Assembly (NCBI RefSeq): GCF_002150765.1
Contig: NZ_MUYM01000012.1
Span: 37,094-101,093, forward strand
Source of the DNA: Lentzea kentuckyensis
GTDB lineage: Bacteria > Actinomycetota > Actinomycetes > Mycobacteriales > Pseudonocardiaceae
Direction of reading: 5' to 3'
Length of the DNA: 64,000 bases
Part shown: positions 16,126 through 25,283 of the stretch, one piece after another
Layout: each line of letters opens with the position of its first letter
How positions within the stretch are numbered: the first letter of the stretch is position 1
The notes under the pieces: model-generated
What the model saw: only the letters and a program-made list of their open reading frames with translations
What the model was told of the DNA's origin: nothing
Databases searched by the model: none
Program-made: the position numbers and the translations under genes

Positions 16126-16532
16126 TAGCCCTCGACCGGCACCTTCGCCTCGTCGTACAGGTGCGGTCCGTCGGTCGGCACGACGGGGAATCCGCCGATC
16201 GTCCTCAGCCCGCCGAGCTGATCGCCCGACAGCGCGAACACCACCTGTCCGATACCCGACCGCGCCAACGCCCCCGAGCACATCCCGCAGGGTTCGCAGC
16301 TCGTGTACATGGTGGTCCCGGCCGCCGTCGCGGCGTCGAGCGACCGCGCCGCCCACCTCGCCAGCTTCAGCTCGGGGTGGGCGGTGATGTCGTCATCGGT
16401 GAGGGACGAGTTGCGTTCCTCCGCGAGCACCGCACCGTCCGGCCCGACCAGCAGCGATCCGAACGGCGGGTTGCCGCCCGCCCGCGCCTCGGCGGCCAGT
16501 GCGATCGCGCGACGCAGATGCTCTTCGTTCAC
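16116..16532 (-). CDS. Nucleoside/guanine deaminase, CDA/tRNA-adenosine-deaminase fold
   Basis: A 138-residue zinc deaminase. The metal ligands are visible as TAHPELKLARWA (His, with the catalytic Glu) and CEPCGMCSGAL (two Cys), in the order of the cytidine/deoxycytidylate deaminase superfamily. The form resembles the guanine deaminase/TadA-like nucleoside deaminases. The start is GTG 16532, with AAAGGAA seven bases upstream, and it overlaps the TGA of the upstream LLM gene (GTGA), so the two are translationally coupled. The stop region overlaps the convergent peroxidase. Confidence 0.9.
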   Translation of the reverse strand: MNEEHLRRAIALAAEARAGGNPPFGSLLVGPDGAVLAEERNSSLTDDDITAHPELKLARWAARSLDAATAAGTTMYTSCEPCGMCSGALARSGIGQVVFALSGDQLGGLRTIGGFPVVPTDGPHLYDEAKVPVEGYYP

Positions 16533-17380
16533 CTGAATTCCTTTCGTACCGCGGCCAATGCGTTCCACAGGACTTCCGGGTGCCGCGTCTCCTCCGGATC
16601 ATCGACGTACGGGTCGAGCACCACGGCGTGCGCCCCGTCCGCGCGCAGCCGGGCCAGGTCCGCCGCGACCTGCTCGACCGTGCCCTCGCCCAGCCTGCGG
16701 TCCGCGACGGGCTCGTCGGTCAGCCTCAGCAGGATGCGCGGCGCGAGCGCGGGTCGTGGGCGTTCCTCCGCGGCGGCGATCTCTTCCAGTCGTGCCAAGG
16801 ATTCCCGCCACCCGTCGGGCGTCTGCCGCAACGGATGCCAGGCGTCGCCCAGCCGGACGGTGCGCCGCAGGGCGCCGTCGCTCTGCCCGCCCACCCAGAT
16901 CGGGATGTGCCCCGCGCGGTAGCCCTCGTCGCGCCACGCCTCGCGCACCGTCGTGATCAGCTCGTCGGTCAGCTTCCCGCGACGCTCGAACGGCACCCCG
17001 AGCGCCTCGAACTCCTGGCGCGCCCAGCCGATCCCGACCCCGAGCACCAGCCGGTCGCCGCTCAGCTCTGCGAGGTTGGCCGCCATCCTGGCGACCAGCA
17101 GCGGGTGCCGGTACGGCGCGATCAGCACGGTCGTGCCGAGGGTGATCCGCTCGGTGACGCCGGCCAGCCAGGACAGCGTGGTGAACGGATCGTAGAACGG
17201 TGCCGGATACTGCTGGGCCACGTCGGGCGTCACCACCACGTGGTCGGACATCATGAGCAGGTCGAAGCCCAGGCTCTCCACCGTCCGCGCCCACTCGCGC
17301 AGCACGGCGGGGCTGGTACCGGGCCCGAAGTTGGGGACGTTCACGCCGATCAACACGTGATCAAGACTATGACCCCGCAC
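16529..17380 (-). CDS. LLM class F420-dependent oxidoreductase
   Basis: The 283-residue protein begins with a short tail and then VLIGVNVPNFGPGTSP. It contains LGTTVLIAPYRHPLLVARMAANLAELSGDRLVLGVGIGWARQEFEALGVPFERRG, the signature of the F420-dependent luciferase-like family. GTG 17380 gives 283 residues; GTG 17356 would give a more family-like start at VLIGVNV. Neither has a strong ribosome-binding site. It is translationally coupled to the downstream deaminase by a 4-bp overlap. Deazaflavin F420 use is inferred from family. Confidence 0.88.
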   Translation of the reverse strand: MRGHSLDHVLIGVNVPNFGPGTSPAVLREWARTVESLGFDLLMMSDHVVVTPDVAQQYPAPFYDPFTTLSWLAGVTERITLGTTVLIAPYRHPLLVARMAANLAELSGDRLVLGVGIGWARQEFEALGVPFERRGKLTDELITTVREAWRDEGYRAGHIPIWVGGQSDGALRRTVRLGDAWHPLRQTPDGWRESLARLEEIAAAEERPRPALAPRILLRLTDEPVADRRLGEGTVEQVAADLARLRADGAHAVVLDPYVDDPEETRHPEVLWNALAAVRKEFR

Positions 17381-17450
17381 TCGGTTCGCAGAAGGGATTG
17401 TTCACGGCATCCAGCCGCCTACACCGTGGATTTCCCGGTAGCTTGGCGGA

Positions 17451-17915
17451 ATGACCGAGACTCTCGACGCGACCGACTGGGCGATCCTCGCCGAGCTGCA
17501 ACAGGACGGCCGGGTCCCGCTCACCGAACTCGGCCGTCGGGTGAACCTCAGCGCCTCGGCCACCACCGAACGCGTCAAGCGCATGGAGACCGCCGGCGTC
17601 ATCACCGGCTACCGCGCCACCGTCGACCTCGGCAAGGCGGGCTACCAGGTCCTCGCCGTGGTGCGCCTCAAGTACCCCGGCAACCAGCACCAGCCCCTGC
17701 ACCGGCTGCTCGCCGAACGCACCGAGATCCTGGAGTGCCTGCGCACCACCGGCGAGGACTGCTACACCCTCAAGATCGCCGCGACCTCGATGCCACACCT
17801 GGAGAAGGTGGTCGACGAGCTGATGGCGTTCGGCAGCACGACGACCAACATCGTCTACAGCGAGAGCATGGCCCACCGAGGTGTGAGCGCGCCGCCGCCG
17901 GAGACCACTTCCTGA
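17451..17915 (+). CDS. Lrp/AsnC family transcriptional regulator
   Basis: A 154-residue feast/famine regulator. The N-terminal winged helix reads LDATDWAILAELQQDGRVPLTELGRRVNLSASATTERVKRMETAGVITGYRATVD. The C-terminal RAM ligand domain carries GEDCYTLKIAATSMPHLEKVVDELMAFGSTTTNIV. It probably senses an amino acid. The convergent LysE-type exporter, overlapping by 61 bp at the 3' ends, is a natural partner, as Lrp-family proteins (LysG/BrnR-like) often pair with amino-acid exporters. The convergent rather than divergent layout makes direct control less certain. Confidence 0.93.
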   Translation: MTETLDATDWAILAELQQDGRVPLTELGRRVNLSASATTERVKRMETAGVITGYRATVDLGKAGYQVLAVVRLKYPGNQHQPLHRLLAERTEILECLRTTGEDCYTLKIAATSMPHLEKVVDELMAFGSTTTNIVYSESMAHRGVSAPPPETTS

Positions 17916-18508
17916 TCCCACAAGGACTTCAGCCCCAACGCGATCAGCACCACGCCGCCGGTGCCGCTGATCGCGCGCCACGGGACGCGCCGGAAGCGAC
18001 GGCTCAACGACCTCAGTGCGACGGCTCCGGCCGCGAGCCACGTCGCGGTCAGGACGACGTGCACGCCCGCCAGGACGAGCAGGTTCGCCGGGGTGAACGT
18101 GCCGCTGTCCAGGAACTGCGGCGCCACCGTGAGGTAGACGGCGGCCGCCTTGGGGTTCAAGACGTTCGCCACGAACGCCGTGCGGGTGCGCAGCGTTCGT
18201 CCAGGCTCCCCGGGCGGGTCGGGCGGGCGAGCGCGCAGTGACGCGACACCGAGCGCGACGAGATAGAGGGCACCGACCAGTTGTACCGCCCGGTACAGCT
18301 CGGCCGACCGCATGACGAGCATCGACAGGCCGAGGCCCGCCAGCGTCGCATGGCTGACGATGCCGAGCGCTGTACCACCGGCCACCCGGCGCACGACGCC
18401 CCGCTGAGACGTCAGCACGTGCGTTGCCATCAACGTGAAGCTCGCGCCTGGCGTGACGACGATCGGCACCATCGCGAGCGCGAAACCCGCGACCGCCTCC
18501 GGCCGCAC
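17855..18508 (-). CDS. LysE/RhtB family amino-acid exporter
   Basis: A 217-residue membrane protein with about six hydrophobic segments. FALAMVPIVVTPGASFTLMATHVLTSQRGVVRRVAGGTALGI is the family signature: a Pro-Gly-x-S/N loop, then a Gly-rich turn. LNPKAAAVYLTVAPQFLD in the middle is the second LysE hallmark. The family exports basic or neutral amino acids such as Lys, Thr or homoserine. The GTG start lies five bases after the phosphodiesterase stop, so the pair is probably co-transcribed. The 3' end overlaps the Lrp gene by 61 bp. Confidence 0.93.
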   Translation of the reverse strand: MRPEAVAGFALAMVPIVVTPGASFTLMATHVLTSQRGVVRRVAGGTALGIVSHATLAGLGLSMLVMRSAELYRAVQLVGALYLVALGVASLRARPPDPPGEPGRTLRTRTAFVANVLNPKAAAVYLTVAPQFLDSGTFTPANLLVLAGVHVVLTATWLAAGAVALRSLSRRFRRVPWRAISGTGGVVLIALGLKSLWDQEVVSGGGALTPRWAMLSL

Positions 18509-18513
18509 GGCCC

Positions 18514-19203
18514 TCAGCCCGCGTAGTGGAACGTCGTCGTGACGACGCCGTTCTCGAAGCTGTGCAACGCCATGCCGGGCGGCTGCGACCGATCGGCCAA
18601 GGGCTGCCGCTCCGGGTCAGTACCCAGCGCGGACACGATGCCGGGCGCGATCAGCAGGGGCACCCCGGCGAACGACGTCGCGGCCGCCGTGTGCACGTGT
18701 CCACAAAGGATCGCCGTGACGTTCCCGATCCGCTCGACCAGCCGGGCCAGCGGCTCGGCGTCGAGAAGGCGCATCGGGTCCACATAGGAGTGACCGATCC
18801 GCACCGGTGGTTGATGGAACGCGAGCACGATCCGACCGGCGTCCGCGGCCAGCGACACGGCCTGCTCCGCCACCTCGTCGCGCAGCTCGCCGTGGTTCTC
18901 CCCCGCGACCGTCACGTCGAGGCCCAGGATCCGCAGGTCGCCGGCGTCGAGGAACGGCAACCCCGCCAGCAGGGCCGGGGTGTCGTGGTTGCCCGGTGCG
19001 GCGAGCCAGGGTTCGCGGGCCTCCATCACGGCACGGAACTGCGCGTACTCGTGGGCCGCCCCGTTGTCGGCGATGTCGCCGGTGACCACGATCGCGTCCG
19101 GTCGGCGGGAAGCCGGGAGGAGGTCCAGCACCGCGCGCAGCCGGTCCGCCCGCTCGTCCGAGCCGTCCAGATGGGGGTCACTCACGTGCAGCAAGGTCGT
19201 CAT
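18514..19203 (-). CDS. Metallophosphoesterase (CpdA/calcineurin-like)
   Basis: A 229-residue calcineurin-type phosphodiesterase with all five metal motifs in order: LLHVSDPHLDGSDERADRL, VVTGDIADNGA, APGNHDTP, VLAFHQPPV and LCGHVHTA. This group (CpdA/GpdQ-like) hydrolyses cyclic nucleotides or glycerophosphodiesters with two metal ions; cAMP is plausible but unproven. The ATG at 19203 is nine bases from the CGNR palindrome, so this gene may be under the same regulator. It sits just ahead of the LysE gene. Confidence 0.92.
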   Translation of the reverse strand: MTTLLHVSDPHLDGSDERADRLRAVLDLLPASRRPDAIVVTGDIADNGAAHEYAQFRAVMEAREPWLAAPGNHDTPALLAGLPFLDAGDLRILGLDVTVAGENHGELRDEVAEQAVSLAADAGRIVLAFHQPPVRIGHSYVDPMRLLDAEPLARLVERIGNVTAILCGHVHTAAATSFAGVPLLIAPGIVSALGTDPERQPLADRSQPPGMALHSFENGVVTTTFHYAG

Positions 19204-19212
19204 GAGGGCTAG

Positions 19213-19242
19213 ACTAACGGTAAATTTCGATTAACCGTTAGT
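19213..19242. promoter_or_regulatory. 30-bp inverted repeat between phosphodiesterase and CGNR genes
   Basis: Perfect 9-bp arms, ACTAACGGT (19213-19221) and ACCGTTAGT (19234-19242), flank a 12-base AT-rich centre. It fills the gap between divergent genes and touches the CGNR ribosome-binding site, so binding there could block both. Confidence 0.65.
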
Positions 19243-19252
19243 GGAGGACACC

Positions 19253-19828
19253 GTGATCGTGCTGCCGGACGGTTCCGACGGCCAGACGGCGCTCGCGTTG
19301 GTGAGCACGATCGCTCACGACGGACAGGGCGGCGTCGCGGACCTCTTCGCCGACGACGCGGGCGTGAACACCTGGGTCGCGGCACGGTTTCCCGAGTTCG
19401 CGCCGCGCTCCCCCGATCAGGCGGACCGGCTGCGGACCCTGCGGTTCGCCGCACGGTCGGCGTTCGCGGCCTCGGTCTCACCGCACCCGCCGAGCCGCGT
19501 GGAACGCGGCCGGCGGATGAGCGACGACGACGCGGCAACCGTGCTCCAGTCGGCGATCAACGCGCTGGAACCCCGCGCGGTCGTGACGATCACCGGCAGC
19601 GGTGTGCGGCACGCACGAAGCACCACCGCGCAGGACCAGACGCTGATCGAGGGCTCGCTGGCGATGGCCGTCGTCGAGTTCCTCACCGGCCCGCTCGCGC
19701 CGCGGCTGCGTTCCTGCCAGGCACCCCGATGCGTGCGGTACTTCGTTCAGCAGCACGGCCGCCAGCAGTGGTGCAAGGCCTCGTGCGGCAACCGGGCCCG
19801 CGTCGCGCGGTTCGCCGAGCGTCACTGA
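19253..19828 (+). CDS. CGNR zinc-finger (ABATE domain) transcriptional regulator
   Basis: A 191-residue protein with an N-terminal ABATE-type stress domain and a C-terminal CGNR zinc ribbon, LRSCQAPRCVRYFVQQHGRQQWCKASCGNRARVARF. The spacing C-x4-C ... C-x3-C and the CGNR motif are clear. GTG 19253 is chosen because GGAGG at 19243-19247 lies five bases before it; a GTG at 19241 has no such site. The 30-bp palindrome immediately upstream makes it a likely autoregulated repressor, possibly also controlling the phosphodiesterase/LysE pair. Confidence 0.9.
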   Translation: MIVLPDGSDGQTALALVSTIAHDGQGGVADLFADDAGVNTWVAARFPEFAPRSPDQADRLRTLRFAARSAFAASVSPHPPSRVERGRRMSDDDAATVLQSAINALEPRAVVTITGSGVRHARSTTAQDQTLIEGSLAMAVVEFLTGPLAPRLRSCQAPRCVRYFVQQHGRQQWCKASCGNRARVARFAERH

Positions 19829-20355
19829 CGGCGCAGGCGCAGCGCCGAGACCAGGAAGAAGATCCCGCCGATCGTGGCGTACCCGGCGAGGCTCGCGAGC
19901 GTCGGATCCGCCCCGGACGCCATCACGATGAACGAAGACCCGGCCAGCACGGAGATGCCGCCGCTGAGGATCATCGGCCACTGCCCGCCCATCGCGCGCC
20001 GGCTCGCGCCCACGAACAGCTGCACCAGCCCGGCCACGATCGCCCAGGCACCCCACACCGTCAGCACCGCCGGCAGGCCCGGAGCGACGGCCAGCCCGAC
20101 GGCGGCGAGCAGGCTGATCGCGATGTTCACGTACAGCCCGCGCACCGGTCCGGCGGCGCGGGACGAGCGGGCGTCCACCACCGCCGCGGCCACGTCGAAC
20201 AGCGGGTACAGGACCAGCAGGGCGGTGGTCACCGGCCCGAGGTTCTTGCTCATCACGAACAGCAGCACCGCCCACACGACGGCGAACCCGAACCGCACGA
20301 GGTAGAGGCGGCGCAGCGCCGACGCGTTTTCGGTGGACGAAGCAACGGCAGTCAC
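19822..20355 (-). CDS. HdeD/DUF308-like integral membrane protein
   Basis: A 177-residue protein with five to six membrane segments, including FAVVWAVLLFVMSK, LYPLFDVAAAVVDAR, GLYVNIAISLLAAVGLAVAPG, VLTVWGAWAIVAGLVQLFVGASRR and ATIGGIFFLVSALRLRR. WGAWAIVAGLVQL...R resembles the repeated half of HdeD/DUF308 proteins, linked to acid or envelope stress, though function is unproven. GTG start at 20355. It is divergent from a TetR gene across two operators and probably repressed by it. The 3' end overlaps the CGNR gene by 7 bp. Confidence 0.85.
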   Translation of the reverse strand: MTAVASSTENASALRRLYLVRFGFAVVWAVLLFVMSKNLGPVTTALLVLYPLFDVAAAVVDARSSRAAGPVRGLYVNIAISLLAAVGLAVAPGLPAVLTVWGAWAIVAGLVQLFVGASRRAMGGQWPMILSGGISVLAGSSFIVMASGADPTLASLAGYATIGGIFFLVSALRLRRQ

Positions 20356-20388
20356 GGGAGGTCCCTCTCATCAGGCGTCCGGTCAATG

Positions 20389-20455
20389 AGACCGAACGTT
20401 CTACCTCTTCCCAGCCTGACGACCTCGCGCCGGTTCGTCAAGACCGAACGTTCTA
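20389..20455. promoter_or_regulatory. Two direct copies of a TetR operator
   Basis: AGACCGAACGTTCTA occurs identically at 20389-20403 and 20441-20455, each centred on the palindrome GAACGTTC and 52 bp apart. They lie between the divergent DUF308-like and TetR genes. Two identical 15-mers this close are very unlikely by chance. Confidence 0.8.
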
Positions 20456-20473
20456 TCCGCTAAAGTGGGCGGC

Positions 20474-21067
20474 ATGGCGCGCACCGACTCGACCCGGCCC
20501 TCCGAAGCGCGGTCCCGGCTGCTCAACACCGCCCTCCGGGTCTTCTACGCCGAGGGCATCCACTCCGTCGGAATCGACCGCATCGTCGAGGAAGCGCAGG
20601 TCACGCGGGCCACGCTGTACCGCCACTTCCTCGGCAAGGAGGAGCTCGTCGTCGCCTACCTGACCGAGGTCGACGGCGCCATGCGCGCCCAGGCGGCCGC
20701 GGCCCGCAGCGACTCCCCCGCCGACACCCTGCGCGCCCTCGGCCAGGCCATCGCCGGCGGGATCCGCTCACCCGAGTTCCGGGGCTGCGCCTTCCTCAAC
20801 GCCGCCGCCGAGTACCCGGACCCCGATCATCCGGTGCACCGGGCCGTACTGGCCCACCGCCGGTGGTTCGAGGCCACCGTCACGGATCTGTTCGCGCTGA
20901 TCCGGGCAGACGAGGCCGCGCCGGCCGCCCGGCACTTCGTGATGCTGCGCGACGGCGCCATGGCGGCGGGGTGCCTGTCCGACGCGGAGGCCGTCTGCGA
21001 GACGTTTCTCCGTGGTGTCGAAGGACTTCTGCGGGCGTTCAGCGCAGAGGCGGAAGCGTCCGGTTGA
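20474..21067 (+). CDS. TetR/AcrR family transcriptional regulator
   Basis: The 197-residue protein has the TetR helix-turn-helix SRLLNTALRVFYAEGIHSVGIDRIVEEAQVTRATLYRHFLGKEELVVAYLTEVD. The C-terminal part includes the Phe-Arg-Gly-Cys-Ala-Phe-Leu-Asn-Ala motif typical of this subgroup. ATG 20474 is used; a GTG nine bases earlier is possible. No ribosome-binding site is seen, so the mRNA may be nearly leaderless. The second operator ends 18 bp before the start, giving likely autorepression plus control of the divergent membrane protein. Confidence 0.93.
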   Translation: MARTDSTRPSEARSRLLNTALRVFYAEGIHSVGIDRIVEEAQVTRATLYRHFLGKEELVVAYLTEVDGAMRAQAAAARSDSPADTLRALGQAIAGGIRSPEFRGCAFLNAAAEYPDPDHPVHRAVLAHRRWFEATVTDLFALIRADEAAPAARHFVMLRDGAMAAGCLSDAEAVCETFLRGVEGLLRAFSAEAEASG

Positions 21068-21908
21068 TCACGGGCAGCACGAGCGATCTCGGTGGTTGCC
21101 AGACGTCCCGGTCCTCGAACCGCCACGCGTAGGTCAACGCGCCGTCGCGGATGCAGTCGAGCAGGCCGGGCTCCTCGAGTTCGCGTGCCGACCACTCGTA
21201 GAGCTGCCGCAGCCTCGGCATGATCATGCCGAAGTCGACGAGGCGCCCGAACCCGTGTTCCTGGCCGAGGTAGTACCGCGCGCTGCCGTTCAGCGGGTAC
21301 CGGTCCGGAAGCACGCGGGACAGCTGCAGGAAGATCCCCGTCATGCCGAGCCTGGGGTCGCCGAGCAACGGCGCGAGCGCGCGCAGCCGGCTCAGCGACA
21401 TCCGGGGTGCGGCGACCAGGGCGTGCGTGTAGAGCACCCGGCACAGGATGACGTTCATGAAGAACCGTTCGGGCTCGTTCTCCGCCTCCGCGAGGTCGCG
21501 GTGCTCCAGGTACGCGGCGACCACGCTGCCGTTGTGCGCGCGGTACCAGGCTTTCGCGGTAGGGCGGCGCGCGAACGACAGCCAGTGCGCGGCGGTGCGC
21601 GAGGAGACCGGGCCACCCAGTCCGCCGCTCAGACCCACCGCCTCGCAGCCGTCGCGGAGGATGCGCTCGTTCACCGCCCGCCACCACGGACTGCCGGGCC
21701 GGGCACTGGACCTCGGCCGCAGCACACCCCTGCGCAGCTGCCAGCGCAGGAACGACATCGCCGCCCGGCGGAACGGCAGGTGACGCGGCGCTGTGCCGAA
21801 CGGGCCGTGGTAGCAGCGTTCCATCAACGCCAGCCGGCCGGCGGGGTCGTCGCGGACCCGCGCGACCTGCTGCTCGGCCCAGGTCGCGGCCGTGACGTCC
21901 GGCATCAC
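21039..21908 (-). CDS. Conserved-looking hypothetical protein in the ABC/two-component operon
   Basis: The 289-residue protein (288 if the second codon, ATG, is used) is soluble, Arg-rich and rich in aromatic residues; no family was recognised. Segments that could define it are WWRAVNERILRDGCEAVG, FFMNVILCRVLYTHALVAAPRMS and the terminal DVWQPPRSLVLPVINRTLPPLR. The pattern suggests an all-helical enzyme or binding protein. GTGA overlaps the response-regulator stop, so it is the last gene of the operon 25183-21039. Its 3' end overlaps the TetR gene by 29 bp. A role linked to the transporter or to its substrate is inferred from position only. Confidence 0.7.
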   Translation of the reverse strand: MMPDVTAATWAEQQVARVRDDPAGRLALMERCYHGPFGTAPRHLPFRRAAMSFLRWQLRRGVLRPRSSARPGSPWWRAVNERILRDGCEAVGLSGGLGGPVSSRTAAHWLSFARRPTAKAWYRAHNGSVVAAYLEHRDLAEAENEPERFFMNVILCRVLYTHALVAAPRMSLSRLRALAPLLGDPRLGMTGIFLQLSRVLPDRYPLNGSARYYLGQEHGFGRLVDFGMIMPRLRQLYEWSARELEEPGLLDCIRDGALTYAWRFEDRDVWQPPRSLVLPVINRTLPPLR

Positions 21909-22503
21909 AGCCAGCCGCGTTCCCTGGCGATGTTCGCCGCGTCCGACCGGTTGCGGGCACCCAGCTTGGCCATCGCCGTCGACAGGTAGTTGCGGACCGT
22001 CCCCTCCGCGAGGTTGAGCCGGGCCGCGATGTCGGCGTTGCTCGCACCGGTCGTGACCTCGTGCAGCAACTCGCGTTCGCGCGGCGTGAGCGGGTCGGCG
22101 CTGTCCCAGGCGGCCATCGCCAGCTCCGGCGCCACCACGCGTTCGCCTGCGTGCACCCGGCGCAGGGCGGACACCAGGTCCGCGATCGGCGCGTCCTTGA
22201 GCACGTACCCCGCCACGCCCGCGTCCATCGCGCGACGCAGGTAACCGCTGCGGGCGAACGTCGTGACGATCAGGACTCGGGTGGTGTCACCGGACCGGCT
22301 CAGCTCCTGGGCGACGTCGAGGCCGGAGCGGCCGGGCATCTCGATGTCGGCCAGCAGCACGTCCGGGCGGTGTTCGGCCACGACCGCGAGGGCCTCGTCG
22401 CCGTTGCCGGCGGTGGCGACGACCGTGACGTCCGGTTGCAGGTCCAGCAGCTGGGCGAACGCGCCGCGCACCATCGCCTGGTCCTCGGCCAGGACGACCC
22501 TGA

Positions 22504-22507
<4 letters not shown>
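21905..22507 (-). CDS. NarL/FixJ-type response regulator
   Basis: A 200-residue response regulator. The receiver domain (about 1-120) has the acidic pair in VVLAEDQAM, the phospho-acceptor Asp in DVLLADIEMPG, Thr in LIVTTFARSGYL and Lys in GYVLKDAP. The LuxR-type helix-turn-helix (about 135-200) reads LTPRERELLHEVTTGASNADIAARLNLAEGTVRNYLSTAMAKLGARNRSDAANIA. GTG 22507 overlaps the kinase TGA by four bases. It forms a DesR/LiaR-like system with the adjacent kinase and probably controls the ABC exporter in the same operon. Confidence 0.95.
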
Positions 22508-23564
<1,057 letters not shown>

Positions 23565-23568
<4 letters not shown>

Positions 23569-24296
23569 GACCGGGCATGACGATACGACACCGCGGCCAG
23601 CCCCGCGGCCACGACCGCGAACCCGAGCAGCACGAGCGCATGTGCCAGCACCGGTCCCCCGGTCAGCTGGGCGCGCGCCAGCTCCGCCAGGTGGTAGGTC
23701 GGGAGGAACCGGGCGATCTCGGCGAAGAACGCGGGCATGATCGACAGCGGCATCCACAGCCCGGACACGACGGCGGACGGGATCAGCACCGCGTTCAGCA
23801 CGGCGGCCGCGGCACCCGCCCCGACCTGGAAGCCGATCGCCAGGCTCAGCAACGCGAACGGCAACGCGCCCACCAGCAGCACCAGCAGCATCCGCAGCAG
23901 CGCCGGCACCGGCGCGTCCAACGACCTGGTGATCGCCGCGGTCGCCATCATCGCGAGCAGCACCCCGGCCGCGTAAGGCAGTGCCGCCACCACTTTCGCC
24001 GCGAGCGTCACGCCGATCGGCACCGCGGACACCCGTTTCGCCCGCAGCCACCCGCGTTCCCGGTCCGCCGCGACGCCGATACCGGGGTTCATCAACACCA
24101 CCGAGATCACGCCGAACGCGCCGAACGTCGCGACCATCGTGGTGCCCGCCGACACCCCTCCGCTGCTGAACTTCCCGAACAGCGACACGAAGAGCGCGAA
24201 GAACGCCACCGGCATCAGGATCGAGAAGAACAGCGCGACCGGCTCGCGGACGATGCCTCTCAGCTCGTCCGTGAGCTCCACTGCGAACACCTTCAC
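23565..24296 (-). CDS. ABC-2 type exporter permease
   Basis: A 243-residue membrane protein with six predicted helices in the ABC-2 arrangement. The N-terminus KVFAVELTDELRGIVREPVALFFSILMPVAFFALFVSLFGKF is a typical ABC-2 start, with a first helix after a short cytoplasmic segment. Later segments include VVSGLWMPLSIMPAFFAEIARFLPTYHLAELARA, the family's conserved C-terminal region. The GTG start overlaps the ATPase TGA by four bases. It works with the adjacent ATPase to export a drug, lipid or peptide; the substrate is unknown. Confidence 0.92.
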
Positions 24297-25183
24297 GCCG
24301 CACCCCTCTCGATCAGACCCGCCACTGCCTCTTCCAGTCCGGCGCCCTCGACCCGCAGATCGGTGAGGCCGGGATCTTCCGCGAGCAACACCCGCAGCAA
24401 CGCTTCCGGCGTGCGAGTGCCCAGGTGCACGTGCGCGCCGTCGTCGCGCACCGACACCACACCGGGGATGGCTTCGAGCCGCGTGCGCACCAACGACGTC
24501 CGCGCGATCACCGTGCGATCGGGCAGCCGCGCCACCAGTTCGTCCGGCGTCCCCTCCGCGAGCACGCGACCGCGGTCGAGCACCACCACGCGGTCGGCGA
24601 CAGCCGACGACTCCTCGATCAGGTGCGTGGTCAGCAGCACGCCGGTGCCGCGCTCACGCCGTTCCGCGAGGATCTGCCAGAACCTCCTGCGAGCGGGCAC
24701 GTCCAGGCCCGCGGTCGGTTCGTCCAGCACCAGCAGCCGGGGTTCGGCGACCAGTGCCATGGCGAGCTGCAACCGTTGTTTCTGGCCACCGGACAACTTC
24801 GCGGCCCGCCGACCCGCCAGGTCCGTCAGGTCGAGCTCGGCCATGACCGGCCCGGCGGCCGAGCGCGGCACCCCCGCCCGCACCGCGGCACCGGCGACCA
24901 GTTCGGCCACCTTCAGCGTGTTCGGGAAGCCGAGCGACTGCTGCACCACACCGAGGTTCCGCCGGGTCGACGCGATCCGCGGATCACCGCCACAAACCCG
25001 GACCCGGCCCTCCTTCGCGGCGAGCAGGCCGATCACCAGGTTGACCAACGTCGTCTTGCCGGCGCCGTTCGGCCCGAGCAACGCCACGCACTCCCCCGCG
25101 CCGACGTCGAGATCGACGCCGGCCAATGCCTGCGTGGCCCCGTAGTCGAAGCGCGCCCCACGTGTTTCGAGCACCGTTTCCAT
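24293..25183 (-). CDS. ABC-2 type exporter ATP-binding protein
   Basis: A 296-residue ATPase with Walker A GPNGAGKTTL, a Q-loop (VVQQSLGFPNTL), the signature LSGGQKQRLQLAMAL, Walker B LLVLDEPTAGLD and the switch His in LLTTHLIEE. The C-terminal extension (about 215-296) is the DrrA/CcmA-type regulatory tail. ATG 25183 fits the usual METVLETRG start; an upstream ATG would add 17 poorly conserved residues. It is the first gene of a five-gene operon (ATPase, permease, kinase, regulator, hypothetical) whose members all overlap by about four bases. Confidence 0.94.
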   Translation of the reverse strand: METVLETRGARFDYGATQALAGVDLDVGAGECVALLGPNGAGKTTLVNLVIGLLAAKEGRVRVCGGDPRIASTRRNLGVVQQSLGFPNTLKVAELVAGAAVRAGVPRSAAGPVMAELDLTDLAGRRAAKLSGGQKQRLQLAMALVAEPRLLVLDEPTAGLDVPARRRFWQILAERRERGTGVLLTTHLIEESSAVADRVVVLDRGRVLAEGTPDELVARLPDRTVIARTSLVRTRLEAIPGVVSVRDDGAHVHLGTRTPEALLRVLLAEDPGLTDLRVEGAGLEEAVAGLIERGAA

Positions 25184-25283
25184 GGTGCTCAGCGTGCTCG
25201 GCGAGAGCCTGGGCCAGTAGTGAGGTGGCGTCACCTCGTCGAGATGACAAATGTCAACCGTGGTCCCGCACTGGGGCGGTTGC

